DNA of 64,000 nucleotides, from NCBI GenBank assembly GCA_937873455.1, contig CALMYG010000022.1:62001-126000 (forward strand), in the 5' to 3' direction. Under the pieces are notes generated by a model. That model was not told the DNA's origin. It saw nothing but the letters and a program-made list of their open reading frames with translations, and did no database searches. The translations under genes were made by a program, and so were the position numbers. Source of the DNA: an uncultured Verrucomicrobiota bacterium. GTDB taxonomy: Bacteria; Verrucomicrobiota; Kiritimatiellia; CAIVKH01. Below, piece after piece: positions 41,401 to 49,951 of the stretch. Positions within the stretch are counted from its first letter, which is position 1. Each line of letters begins with the position of its first letter.

Positions 41401-44400
41401 ACAACGACTGCGGGGAAATTCCTCCGGTGCTGGTGCTCAACAAAGACTTCGTCGGGGCGAGTGAAGCCGATGAAGATGGCAACTTTACCGTCACCTATGA
41501 ATTGACCGTGGAAAATACCGGCGGTTCGGCAACCCTCTATTCCTTGACGGATACGCCGGCATTTGACGCCAACATCACGCCGCTCAGCAACAATGTTTCG
41601 GGTTATGTAACCCTCAGTCTGCCCGGTTCGGGCCCGTACACCCTCGCCACGGATGAGAACATCGCCGCCGGCGGGCTTCATACCTACACCGTTGTCATTT
41701 ATGCCCGTTTCAGTCCTGACGTGCTGGCCGGGGAAACGAATATCACCCTCTGCGGCTCCATCACCCAGGGCCCGGTCGCCGGCGAAGGGTTGTTCAACCT
41801 CGCCACCGTGGTCTATGGCACCAACAACCTGGTCGTGACCGACGAGGATTGTGGTAATCCACCCCCGGTGCTGGTGTTGGATAAGGAGTTTGATTCCGTT
41901 TCCGCTGCGGATGAAGACGGTAATTTTGTGGTGACCTATACGGTTACTGTACGCAATACCGGAGGCACACCGGGGCAATACGATCTGGTCGATCAACCGG
42001 AGTTCGATGTCAACGTGGTGGTGCTGAGCAACAATGTCAGCGGACAGATCACCCAGAACTTCCCCGGCTCCGGACCCTACACGCTGGCCACGGGAGCGGC
42101 CATTCCGTCCGGTGGCACGCATTCCTACACGCTGGATATTTATGCCCGTTATGCCAATGCGGTACTCGAAGGCCAGGTTTCGGTAACGGAATGCGAATTC
42201 ACCCAGTCCGGTCCGACGCCGGAACGCGGATTATTCAATCGGGCCACCGTAACCTATGGCACCAACCAAGTGGTCCTGATCGATGAGGATTGCGGCAATC
42301 CGCCTCCTTACCTCATTCTCGACAAGGCTTATATATCCGCGACCACGCCCGATACGAATGGCGCATTTGCCGTGACCTATACCATTACGGTCCGGAATGT
42401 CGGCGGGCTTCCGGAAACGTACAGCCTCGAGGATACCCCGGTCTTTGATCCGGCTATCACCGTGACCGGAATACTGGTCAGCGGACACACTAACTTCGCC
42501 GAGGCCGCCGCGGTATCCTATACGCTGGCCACCGATGAAGTCATTGGCGCCGGGGTGACCCATACCTATATCGTTACCGTGTTCGGCGTGATCGCCTTCG
42601 AATCGATCGGAGAAGACGGCTTGTCGGATTGCCTCGAAGTGGAAGGCGAACTGCAGCCGGGATTCGGTTTGTATAACCGGGTAACGATGGACTTTGGCCT
42701 GGAACGCTCGCTGACCGATGACGATTGCGGGCCGATTCCACCCGTGGTATTTATCAATAAATCCTTCACCGGTGTTTCCTCCCCGGCCGATCCTGACGGG
42801 TTTTTCACCGTGACGTATCAAATCTTCGTGGAAAATATCGGCGGTGCCGCCACGACGTATTCCTTGAACGATCAGCCCTTGTTCGACGGCAATATTCAGA
42901 TCCTGAGCAATGTGGTTTCGGGCGAAATCAGCGCCGCCTTTGACGGCAGCGGACCCTACGCCCTGGTATCGGACTACCCGATTGACTCCGGATCGAATCA
43001 TATCTTCGTCCTGACCCTGTATGTCCGCTATGGCGAAGCGATTCGCAACGGTGAAACCAATGCCACGGAATGTCTGTTCAGCGACAACGCAGGCGTGGAA
43101 GGGCAGGGGTTGCTGAATCGTGTGGTGCTTTCGTATGACAGCGGTTCGGTTACCCGGTCCAGCGAAGCTTGCGGCGATCCTCCGCCATTTGTACGCTTGG
43201 ACAAGACGTTCTTGAATGCCACAACGCCGAATGCGCTCGGGGAGTTCACCGCTCATTATGCGATTACCGTCCAGAACAGCGGCGGTCGGGTAGCCTTTGT
43301 CGAACTGACCGATACCCCGGACTTCGATCCCAACATTACGGTGACGGGGGCTACGGTTTCTTCTTCCCAGTTGGTCCTCGGCACCTTGACCGGGCAACCG
43401 ACTTTCACGCGGCCAACCGCATTCGGATTCAACGCGGGCTGCGCGTTGTCGAATAATCTGTCCGGCGTCGGGGTCAACATCCCGTATGTCACGATTCCGG
43501 TCACTGCGACTTCCACCGGTCCGCTTACCGCGTTTATCGGCGGGGGGGTGTCCGATCCCTACCTCCTGATCTACTGCGCCTTTGATCCGCTCAATCCTTT
43601 GGATAACCTGCTGGCCTCGAACGATGACTATTTTGGCGAGGGATACGGCAGCTTGCAGTCGGGATTCGATATGAACCTGGGCATCACCACGGTTCCGGGT
43701 CAGACCTATGTCGCGGTGGTGACGCTCTTCTCTCCGACCAGTCTGGGCGACGGCTTGTTCTCCTTGACGCTGAACAATGCCGAATTCCCGAACGCGGTTG
43801 ATTTTGTCGGTAGCGGGCCGTTCACCATCGCCACCAATGCCGCGATCGGCTTCGGGCAGACCCTTACGGTCACGGTGTCGGTGCATGGAGTTATCGGCCC
43901 CGCGATTGTCGACGGGCAAGCAACCATCACGTCCTGCGGCCAGCAATCGGAAATTCCGGTTCCCGGCGAGGCGCTCTTTAACCGGTCGACCGTGGCGTAC
44001 GGCATCGGAACCAACCGGGTAACCTTAACGGACGATGCCTGCGGTGAAGTTCCCCCGCTGCTCGTGCTTGAAAAATCATTTGTCTCCGCGACGACCCCGA
44101 CTACCTCCGGCGAGTTCAGCGCCTCGTATGTCGTGACCGTCCGCAATGCCGGGGGGCTGCCGGGATCGTACGATCTGGTGGATACCCCGTTGTTTGATAC
44201 CAATATCGTGGTAACCAGCGCGGTGTTCAGCGGCCAGGCCAATCTCGGCTTTGTCGGCGCCGGTCCTTACACGGTTGCCGTCGACGTCGCGATCAGCGCC
44301 GGGGCGACCCATACCTACACCGCCGAAGTCTTCGCCGTACTCAGTGAAGCCGTGCAGCGCGGCCTTGTTACCGTCAGCCTGTGCGGGGCAGAGAGCGAGA

Positions 44401-45764
44401 TTGCCCAGGACGGCGAAGGCCTCTTTAACCGGGCCACCGTCGTGTACGGCGAGAACGATACGACACTGGTCGCCGACGACTGCGGTGATATTCCGCTGCC
44501 GCCGGGCCTCTTCATCGGCGATACGGTATGGGTTGATGCCAACAGCAACGGCTCGCCGGATGAAAACCTTGCCCTGTTCGGATTAAACGGCGTGCAGGTG
44601 AACTTGTTGCAAGCCATTGGCGGTGTCACCAATCCGGTTGATTTCCGTATCACCGGACCCGACGCGGGCCAACAGGGCTACTATGCGTTCACGAATCTTC
44701 CCCCTTACGGTACCTATATCGTGGAAGTTGTGTTGTCGACGGTGCCTCCTGGTTTCCCGATCTCGACGACCCCGCTTCGTTACACCTTGGACGCGGCGAC
44801 CGCCTTTGTGGGTGGCGTGTTTGATGAAGCTGACTTCGGCTTCAACAACGAATTTGGCACACCCATCGAGTTACTATCCTTTACCGCCAGCCCGGTGGCA
44901 GGCGGGGTGGAACTGGCCTGGGAAACCGAGTGGGAAGTGGATACCATGGGGTATTACCTATACCGCGCTGATGCGTTATCCCCGGATGCGCGCGCCGCGA
45001 TCAATTCCGAGCTCATTCCGGGCCGGGGCGCCAACGGCGGCGCTGCCTACAGCCGTCTGGATTCCGACGTGATTTCGGGCGAAGATTATCTCTACTGGTT
45101 GGTCGAAGAAGCGTATGACGGAACCCTGGCCTGGTACGGACCGGTTGCTGTCCATGTCGGCGAGGTCAAACGCGGCGCTGATCTGGCCACCACCGAATTG
45201 GAATCCGGCGCGGGCGCCGTGGTGCGTGTCCGGTTTGAAAGCTTGATCCAGGCTGGTGTTCCGGTCAGCCAAATTCCGGTGCGGTCGCTCCACATCCTGG
45301 TTGATGGTGTTCCTGTACCCCGGGTGGCAAGTTCCGACCGGGAATTCCTGCAGGTCGGCGATTTCCTGGTGTTTTATGCCCCGCCTTCCGACACGGCCCA
45401 GCAGATCGCGATTCAAACGGATCACGAGGTTGAAGCATCCGGCATGGAATGGGCGTTTGTCCGTCCGCGCGGCGGAGGCGGCGAGGTCGGCGTGGCTGCC
45501 GTAGATGAAAGCGGCTCGGCGCAGGTTATCTACGCTCCGTCCATGGTTCGCATGATGATCACCGGATTCAACTCGCCCTCCGTGTGGGCGCTCGACGTAA
45601 CCGATGATGCAAACCCGGTCATGTTGTTTGGCCAGTCGGTGGTCGCCAATGGATCGTCTGGACAATTTGCCCTGTATTTGAGTATGTCTACGGCGGAGGA
45701 ACGCGTAATCATCGCGGTGCAGGACGATGCGGTCTTGGAATTGGATGTCTGGCGTCGGCCGTAA
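38484..45764 (+). CDS. Giant secreted repeat protein (SdrD-B / DUF11 / nine 147-residue repeats)
   Basis: A 2426-residue exported protein with TGAGGA before the ATG. Signal peptide ~1-36 (…LLPHLGSA). Residues ~38-147 form an SdrD-B-like domain (GRVWNDLNEDGIRDPGEPP). Then DUF7507/DUF11-like modules, two of them clear ~127-residue copies (LDKVVVSPTNRAAAVGETIV and INKAILAPTNYPILVGQTID). Residues ~536-2000 hold nine related repeats, each with an x-L-x-K-x-F start, an N-x-GG, a GPYT-like core, GLFN-x-A-x-V-x-YG and a conserved Cys pair ending in DxCG. A second SdrD-B-like domain follows (~2005-2120: GDTVWVDANSNGSPDEN), then an FN3-like domain (PIELLSFTASPVAGGVELAW…) and a last domain resembling the pre-catalytic domain of C25 peptidases. 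No LPXTG, PEP-CTERM or T9SS tail is seen. It is probably a surface adhesin or fibre and a candidate substrate of the adjacent peptidases. Confidence 0.85.
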   Translation: MKKTPGPLRTPAVLWKPLLIPLFAMVLGLLPHLGSATLISGRVWNDLNEDGIRDPGEPPIESVFITLYDTLTNFVEATASEPDGTYAFTNLSVGNYLIGFIPPPGFTITLQNQGGDDNFDSDISQTNSLTDLIAFSGTAITNVDAGFYQWRPGISLTKLASDGVFTAPDGTDLYVTNETIVTYTYIVTNTGNTYLSFVSLADDILFSIDDGAQVGLVECPNQMAPGDVIVFTTQTVITASVTNNALVEAIPVDFKTCEIIQGLDPVFDEDDAVVIVVTPGYTLDKVVVSPTNRAAAVGETIVFEITVVNTGDVTLVTVPVVDLYDTNYLAYVSAVPASDDNVNDGEIDWSNIGPIAPGDSSSIVASFTAIASTVGFRETNTVVTTPSTPPDFPPVPPQTNDVPYDISNPAFTINKAILAPTNYPILVGQTIDFALIVTNTGDIAIPGMALEDRYDSAILSYIGAVPASVDNANDGVINWSNVGPIPVGASTSVVASFLAIANTSAGQETNVVVGTPTLPPEQPPLPPQTNEVPYDIVNPPLLELDKTFLNATDPDLGGNFTVSYRITVQNIGGAATTYNLTDTPDPDPNVEILGGVVTGHVSGILVGPGPYSITTNELIQAGVSHVYTVRLDAVLSPGVLNGDVQVGQCVAGQVGFLPGNGLFNAALVVYGTNDVRITDDDCGEIPPYILLEKSFIGATPADLLGNFAVTYEVTVFNAGGSSGTYTLTDNPDPDPNVSILGGTVSGQTNLTLLGAGPYLFASNATILAGATHSYTVRLDAALSGAVLSGSTTVSRCSGGPDDSEAGEGLYNEAVVVFGNNNVTITNDACGDIPPFLVLDKQFLSATAADSNGNFTVFYSITVQNSGGSATFYALSDAPDFDANVTVLSNNVSGQLVADFPGGGPYTLATSNTIASGVTHTFNLAIYAQLSSAVLNGDASVTLCDTTDGEFIAGNGLFNEATVVYGPIQATLRDNDCGEIPPVLVLNKDFVGASEADEDGNFTVTYELTVENTGGSATLYSLTDTPAFDANITPLSNNVSGYVTLSLPGSGPYTLATDENIAAGGLHTYTVVIYARFSPDVLAGETNITLCGSITQGPVAGEGLFNLATVVYGTNNLVVTDEDCGNPPPVLVLDKEFDSVSAADEDGNFVVTYTVTVRNTGGTPGQYDLVDQPEFDVNVVVLSNNVSGQITQNFPGSGPYTLATGAAIPSGGTHSYTLDIYARYANAVLEGQVSVTECEFTQSGPTPERGLFNRATVTYGTNQVVLIDEDCGNPPPYLILDKAYISATTPDTNGAFAVTYTITVRNVGGLPETYSLEDTPVFDPAITVTGILVSGHTNFAEAAAVSYTLATDEVIGAGVTHTYIVTVFGVIAFESIGEDGLSDCLEVEGELQPGFGLYNRVTMDFGLERSLTDDDCGPIPPVVFINKSFTGVSSPADPDGFFTVTYQIFVENIGGAATTYSLNDQPLFDGNIQILSNVVSGEISAAFDGSGPYALVSDYPIDSGSNHIFVLTLYVRYGEAIRNGETNATECLFSDNAGVEGQGLLNRVVLSYDSGSVTRSSEACGDPPPFVRLDKTFLNATTPNALGEFTAHYAITVQNSGGRVAFVELTDTPDFDPNITVTGATVSSSQLVLGTLTGQPTFTRPTAFGFNAGCALSNNLSGVGVNIPYVTIPVTATSTGPLTAFIGGGVSDPYLLIYCAFDPLNPLDNLLASNDDYFGEGYGSLQSGFDMNLGITTVPGQTYVAVVTLFSPTSLGDGLFSLTLNNAEFPNAVDFVGSGPFTIATNAAIGFGQTLTVTVSVHGVIGPAIVDGQATITSCGQQSEIPVPGEALFNRSTVAYGIGTNRVTLTDDACGEVPPLLVLEKSFVSATTPTTSGEFSASYVVTVRNAGGLPGSYDLVDTPLFDTNIVVTSAVFSGQANLGFVGAGPYTVAVDVAISAGATHTYTAEVFAVLSEAVQRGLVTVSLCGAESEIAQDGEGLFNRATVVYGENDTTLVADDCGDIPLPPGLFIGDTVWVDANSNGSPDENLALFGLNGVQVNLLQAIGGVTNPVDFRITGPDAGQQGYYAFTNLPPYGTYIVEVVLSTVPPGFPISTTPLRYTLDAATAFVGGVFDEADFGFNNEFGTPIELLSFTASPVAGGVELAWETEWEVDTMGYYLYRADALSPDARAAINSELIPGRGANGGAAYSRLDSDVISGEDYLYWLVEEAYDGTLAWYGPVAVHVGEVKRGADLATTELESGAGAVVRVRFESLIQAGVPVSQIPVRSLHILVDGVPVPRVASSDREFLQVGDFLVFYAPPSDTAQQIAIQTDHEVEASGMEWAFVRPRGGGGEVGVAAVDESGSAQVIYAPSMVRMMITGFNSPSVWALDVTDDANPVMLFGQSVVANGSSGQFALYLSMSTAEERVIIAVQDDAVLELDVWRRP
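40089..44483 (+). repeat. Nine tandem ~147-residue protein repeats
   Basis: The unit-closing DxCG cysteines lie at residues 682, 829, 976, 1123, 1270, 1415, 1563, 1853 and 2000, giving intervals of 147, 147, 147, 147, 145, 148, 290 and 147. The first unit begins near 536 (NPPLLELDKTF). The 290-residue unit contains a ~142-residue inserted PPC/DVUA0089-like beta domain (GTLTGQPTFTRPTAFGFNAG … PGQTYVAVVTLFSP). Each unit has a second Cys ~40-45 residues before the DxCG (GQC, SRC, TLC, TEC, SLC), implying one disulfide per unit. Confidence 0.85.
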
Positions 45765-45789
45765 GGTCATCGCCGAGGAGTGCTGGTTT

Positions 45790-46215
45790 ATGAAGATGAA
45801 ATATCATACCCCTGAAATTGTTGGTTTTGATCAGCAGGCGCTGGGCGAGTTGATCGGTCCGGTGCAAACCCAATATGCCTGTGATTGCAACGATCCGGAT
45901 ATCCCTCCCTTGTGGAAGGAATTCAACGTGGCTACGTTGCCGGTCTCCGTTGACACGGCCGGGTGTCCCGGTTTTGACACGGTCGAAATCCGGTTCAGCT
46001 CCCAGTCGCAAACGCTGCCGGTTTATAATTTTAACCGGGCGGACGGCAGTTTCTCCGGATCCCGCTGGGAAGTGCTGATCAATTCGTTTTCCCTCCCCGG
46101 GGCGCCCGGCGAATTGTTCAACGTCACGATTACCCTGCTGGATGACGGGCTGCCGGTCGGCAAGCCCTGCGTGACGACCATCCAGGTCCAAGGCATCAAT
46201 GACGAAGGCGGCTAA
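45790..46215 (+). CDS. Small Cys-containing protein with RiPP-leader-like N-terminus
   Basis: A 141-residue protein 25 bases after the giant gene, with GAGGAG 9 bases before the ATG at 45790. The first ~27 residues, including KYHTPEIVGFDQQALGELIG, look like a peptide leader: the K-Y-x-x-P-E-I opening and a Gly-containing end (LIGPVQTQY) are common in RiPP precursors. Then YACDCNDPDIPPLW and a beta-rich domain with further cysteines (TAGCPG, GKPCVTT), four in all. No signal peptide is visible although both neighbours are exported. No radical SAM, RRE or leader peptidase gene is seen in the window, so the RiPP reading is speculative. It may instead be a small partner or propeptide-like factor of the giant protein or the C25 peptidases. 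Confidence 0.6.
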   Translation: MKMKYHTPEIVGFDQQALGELIGPVQTQYACDCNDPDIPPLWKEFNVATLPVSVDTAGCPGFDTVEIRFSSQSQTLPVYNFNRADGSFSGSRWEVLINSFSLPGAPGELFNVTITLLDDGLPVGKPCVTTIQVQGINDEGG

Positions 46216-46307
46216 ACGATTAGCGCATCGGCATCGTTCGTGATGCCGCCTCGCCGGGTTGTTCTTTGACCCGGGCACGGGGGCGGGGTACTTTAGTGAG
46301 TATTCCT

Positions 46308-49151
46308 ATGGTTTTTCCCGTGTTCAGCTTCGCCTTCGCGTTTTGTCGCTACAGCCCTCGCCTTTTCTTGCAATTGGCGGGGTGTGCGCTCGGCCTGTTG
46401 CTTGTTCATTCCCCGGGGCAATCCGCCCGGATTCCGGACAGCGTAAACCATTTCTCACTCACCCCTGATGGGTCGGATGGTTATACCCTGCGTTTCGTGT
46501 TTCCGGATTATCAGTTGGAAGCCGACGATCTGCTGGAATTTTCCGCGACGGTTCAGGGAGCTGTTTCCGAATTGGACGGGGAGGGGAGGGCAACGCCTTC
46601 CTGGGTGCAGGTACTGGAAATACCCGGGGGGCGATCGGTTGCCGTGGAAAGTGATGCCATCCGAACCCGGTTGATTCCGCTGGCGGAGGGCGTTGCCATT
46701 CCCGCTGAATTTTCTTTGTCCGAAGACGAGGCTCCAGTTTCCGCATCGATCGGGCGCATGGGGGGGCGGGTGTTTCTGCGGGTGGCGGTTCATCCGGTTC
46801 GCGTCGATTCAACTCGCGGCAGGTTGCTCATTATCGAGGAATTGACGGCGCGCCTAGTCGTATCCGAGGAGGCGCCGATGGTAACGGCTGCCGCTCCGGC
46901 CCCGGCGGCGCCGTTATCGCTGCTGCCGGCGGAATGCGCAGCGTGTCCGCCGCCCATGCCGGTGGGCATAACCCCCGGAGTCGGTCTGCCGGGGCAGTTT
47001 TTTCCCCGCCGCTCGGTTACCAACGACGTCGCCTGGAAAATCACGCTGACGGAACCCGGAATCTACCGGCTCACCGGACAGGAGCTGGCCGCAGCCGGCG
47101 TTCCAGCCACCTTCCGTGACGCCAGCCAACTTCGGATTACCGCGCGTGATCAGGTCATTCCGGTGTGGAGATCCACCACCGGGCCGATGGCCTCCAACGA
47201 TTGGATTGCGTTCTACGGCGCCGCCGTTTCCAGCGAATTCACCACTCAAAATGTCTACTGGTTGACCACGGGAACCCCATCACCACCGGTACCCGCCTGG
47301 AATGCCTCGACCAATGCCTCCGCCGTCACGATGACGTCGGTGTGGTCATTGGTCGAAGGGGTGACCGGGACCAATATTTACGACTTCACATTTCAACCTT
47401 TGGATGAAAGTCATGACCACTGGTTTATCGCAAGAATTCCTTACGGAACATCCGTGGTTGCTCAATTCCAAACACCTCAACCCGTAACCAACAGTCTTTT
47501 TCGCTTGGAGTTTGACTTCTTCGGAGCTCCGCCCAATACCCTAACCAATGTTCCGGATCGGCGCAGTGAAATTCGCTACGGAACCAATGTGCTGGTTCGG
47601 CGGGATTATACCGGAACGGTGCGGGTCACCGGTACGGTCGCGACCAACGTATCCTTGCCGACGAATGGCGTAACGACCTTTACGTTTGCCCAAACCAATT
47701 TGCTGCCGAATGTTGGCGATGCGTTGTTGAAGTCGATGCGATTGTGTTACCAGCGTCGCCTTGTTGTGCCGACCTTGCCGTTTTTTTTCAATGCGGCAAC
47801 CGGCGCGGTCAACTATCGCGTGGAAGGATTTGTCAGTACAAATATCTGGCTGGTCAATGTCAGTGATCCATTCGCTCCGGTTCAATGGACCAATCTGGCG
47901 GTTACTGCAATAAATGGCACCAACCGTCTTGTTTTCGGTCAAGCTTCCGCCGCCGGTAGTTTGGCTATCTTCAACGCTACCAACCATAGAAGTGTTGCTT
48001 CCATTACCCTAACGCGATTCCGGGGGCTTGCCGATGTACAGCGACAAGCCGATTACGTGATGGTGACGCCACGGGAATTCCGGACCTCGGCTTTTCGACT
48101 GCTAAAACACCGGTTCAAAAATGATCTGAGGGTCCAGGTCGCCAGCCCGGATGATGTGTATAATGAATTCAGTTTTGGGGTGAAAGATGCCGCGGCCATT
48201 CGCCAATACTTCGGTTACGCCTATCATCATTACCAGCTTCCCCGTCCTGCCTATGCCTTGCTAATCGGCAATGGCTCGCATGATCCGCTGCGCAAAACCC
48301 GTCATAGTGATCCGGAGTTTATTCCCACCGTTCAGTTCGGATCCAATTTCCAACGCACATCCTTCGAACAATGGTTTGTCACCGTGGATGGGGTGGAAAA
48401 TGATGGGGCGCCGGACCGGCTTCCCGATTTGATGCTTGGCCGCATTCCCGCCACGAACGAACTAAACCTGAGCCGCCTGGTCAATAAACTGATTCATTAT
48501 GAAACCGCGACGAACGGAACCTGGTGGATGGAAACCGCGCTTTTGGTGGCGGACAAAAAAGATCAAGGTCAAGCAGGGGATTACGGGGGATTCAGCGAAT
48601 CCAACACGCTCATACACCTGACCAACGGTGGATTTGATCCGACATTCGGCATCAGCAAGTCTTACTTGGATGCATCTCCAGCTTCTGCCATAAAGAGTAA
48701 TATTAACACCATCATTCACGATGGTGTTCACATCATTAATTACATGGGTCATGGAAGCCGAACCGTTTGGTCGTTAGATAATGTCTGGGATATCAACGAT
48801 GCCAGCTCCCGAACTAATACCACAGCCTATCCCATCATCGTCACGTTCACCTGTAATACCGGGGCGTTTCAGTTGCCCGCGTCACGTTCGATGGCGGAGG
48901 CGATCATCCATGCCCAACATAGCGGCAGCGCCGCGGTCGCGCCAACCGCGCTCGCCCTGCACACCAACTCAACGGTACTGGCTGATGGTTTTTATGAGGC
49001 GTTCGCCGTTCAGCGTGTTCCCAGGCTCGGCATGGCGATGCAAGAGGGCCGACTCCGGCTCTGGACCTTCAATAAATTCGCCCGGGAAAACATGTTTTAC
49101 GCGATCTTCGGCGATCCCGCCCAACAGGTGTGGGGAGGGGCCAAGCCATGA
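46308..49151 (+). CDS. C25 (gingipain-like) cysteine peptidase, first copy
   Basis: A 947-residue exported cysteine peptidase. Signal-like hydrophobic N-terminus to ~35 (LAGCALGLLLVHSPGQSA; the Cys could be a lipobox but lacks the usual spacing). Residues ~40-200 resemble the C25 propeptide region, with an Ala/Pro linker. The pre-catalytic beta domain starts ~242 (TEPGIYRLTGQELAAAGV … SNDWIAFYGA). The catalytic domain (~570-947) has DYVMVTPREF, YALLIGNGSHDP, DLMLGRIPATN, His815 in NYMGHGSR and Cys849 in TFTCNTGAFQ, a spacing of 34, close to the His211/Cys244 of RgpB. It ends soon after the catalytic domain without a sorting tail. The ATG at 46308 has a weak GTGAG site. It overlaps the next gene by ATGA. 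Confidence 0.85.
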   Translation: MVFPVFSFAFAFCRYSPRLFLQLAGCALGLLLVHSPGQSARIPDSVNHFSLTPDGSDGYTLRFVFPDYQLEADDLLEFSATVQGAVSELDGEGRATPSWVQVLEIPGGRSVAVESDAIRTRLIPLAEGVAIPAEFSLSEDEAPVSASIGRMGGRVFLRVAVHPVRVDSTRGRLLIIEELTARLVVSEEAPMVTAAAPAPAAPLSLLPAECAACPPPMPVGITPGVGLPGQFFPRRSVTNDVAWKITLTEPGIYRLTGQELAAAGVPATFRDASQLRITARDQVIPVWRSTTGPMASNDWIAFYGAAVSSEFTTQNVYWLTTGTPSPPVPAWNASTNASAVTMTSVWSLVEGVTGTNIYDFTFQPLDESHDHWFIARIPYGTSVVAQFQTPQPVTNSLFRLEFDFFGAPPNTLTNVPDRRSEIRYGTNVLVRRDYTGTVRVTGTVATNVSLPTNGVTTFTFAQTNLLPNVGDALLKSMRLCYQRRLVVPTLPFFFNAATGAVNYRVEGFVSTNIWLVNVSDPFAPVQWTNLAVTAINGTNRLVFGQASAAGSLAIFNATNHRSVASITLTRFRGLADVQRQADYVMVTPREFRTSAFRLLKHRFKNDLRVQVASPDDVYNEFSFGVKDAAAIRQYFGYAYHHYQLPRPAYALLIGNGSHDPLRKTRHSDPEFIPTVQFGSNFQRTSFEQWFVTVDGVENDGAPDRLPDLMLGRIPATNELNLSRLVNKLIHYETATNGTWWMETALLVADKKDQGQAGDYGGFSESNTLIHLTNGGFDPTFGISKSYLDASPASAIKSNINTIIHDGVHIINYMGHGSRTVWSLDNVWDINDASSRTNTTAYPIIVTFTCNTGAFQLPASRSMAEAIIHAQHSGSAAVAPTALALHTNSTVLADGFYEAFAVQRVPRLGMAMQEGRLRLWTFNKFARENMFYAIFGDPAQQVWGGAKP

Positions 49152-49951
49152 GCCGGCAGGTTGGGCGCATCGGATCGCTGGTGGCGCTGGTTGCCGGCCT
49201 GGGGGTTGCCGTTCACGGCGTCACGATTCCCGATGATCACGGGAACACGCCGGCGACCGCCACTCCGATGCCGGGCGGTAGCAACATCGTTTCCGGCGTC
49301 ATCGACTACGATACCGACGTCGATGTGTTTTCATTCCCGTTTCGCCCGATGCGTTCCTACGCGGTTCGCGTTTCCACCGGCACGGTATGGGATCTGAAGC
49401 TTGAGGTCCGCCCTCCCGCTTATGCGCCGGTGGTGATTGCGACGAATACCGTGTGGACGAATGCGCCGGTTTCCACGGTCTGGACCAATCCGGGTGCGGC
49501 CGCCCGGTGGTACCTCGCGGTATCCGGGATGTTTCAATTCACCACCGGTTCCTATCAGATTGCGGTGTGGGAGGCGAATCCGGCGGAGGATTCCGATAAC
49601 GACGGAATCGCCGATGCCTGGGAAACGCAGTATTTCGGAAACCTGAACACCGCCAATCAAACCTCGAGCTGGCTCGGAGGCGGTACACTGGACCTGCATG
49701 CCTATCTGGCCGGCGTGAATCCCACGAATGGGGTGGCGATTCGGTCTTGGACGCGGTCGGGCGCCAACCTGATTGCCGGCTGGCCGGTAGCCCCCTATAG
49801 CACCTATGATCTGTATGGAGCCACCAACCTGTTTGGTTCCTGGGAATGGTTGGGGCGGCAAACCCTGGGCGGGGAGGGGGGCTGGTTATCATGGACCAAC
49901 GCGTCAGGTGATGCCCGGTTACGCTTCTTCCAGTTCCGCTTTATCTACTAG
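49148..49951 (+). CDS. Secreted PPC-like / TSP3-repeat protein
   Basis: A 267-residue exported protein whose ATG overlaps the C25 stop (ATGA). Signal peptide ~1-25 (LVALVAGLGVAVHG). Residues ~30-145 resemble a bacterial pre-peptidase C-terminal (PPC) domain: DDHGNTPATATPMPGGSNIV, GVIDYDTDVDVFSF. A calcium-binding TSP3-like loop follows (DSDNDGIADAWETQYFG), then a C-terminal beta module with AGWPVAPYSTYDLYGATNLF, the same WP…Y.L…ATN pattern as the end of the second C25 peptidase. Being coupled to the peptidase suggests they are exported together. No catalytic motif is seen. Confidence 0.75.
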   Translation: MSRQVGRIGSLVALVAGLGVAVHGVTIPDDHGNTPATATPMPGGSNIVSGVIDYDTDVDVFSFPFRPMRSYAVRVSTGTVWDLKLEVRPPAYAPVVIATNTVWTNAPVSTVWTNPGAAARWYLAVSGMFQFTTGSYQIAVWEANPAEDSDNDGIADAWETQYFGNLNTANQTSSWLGGGTLDLHAYLAGVNPTNGVAIRSWTRSGANLIAGWPVAPYSTYDLYGATNLFGSWEWLGRQTLGGEGGWLSWTNASGDARLRFFQFRFIY

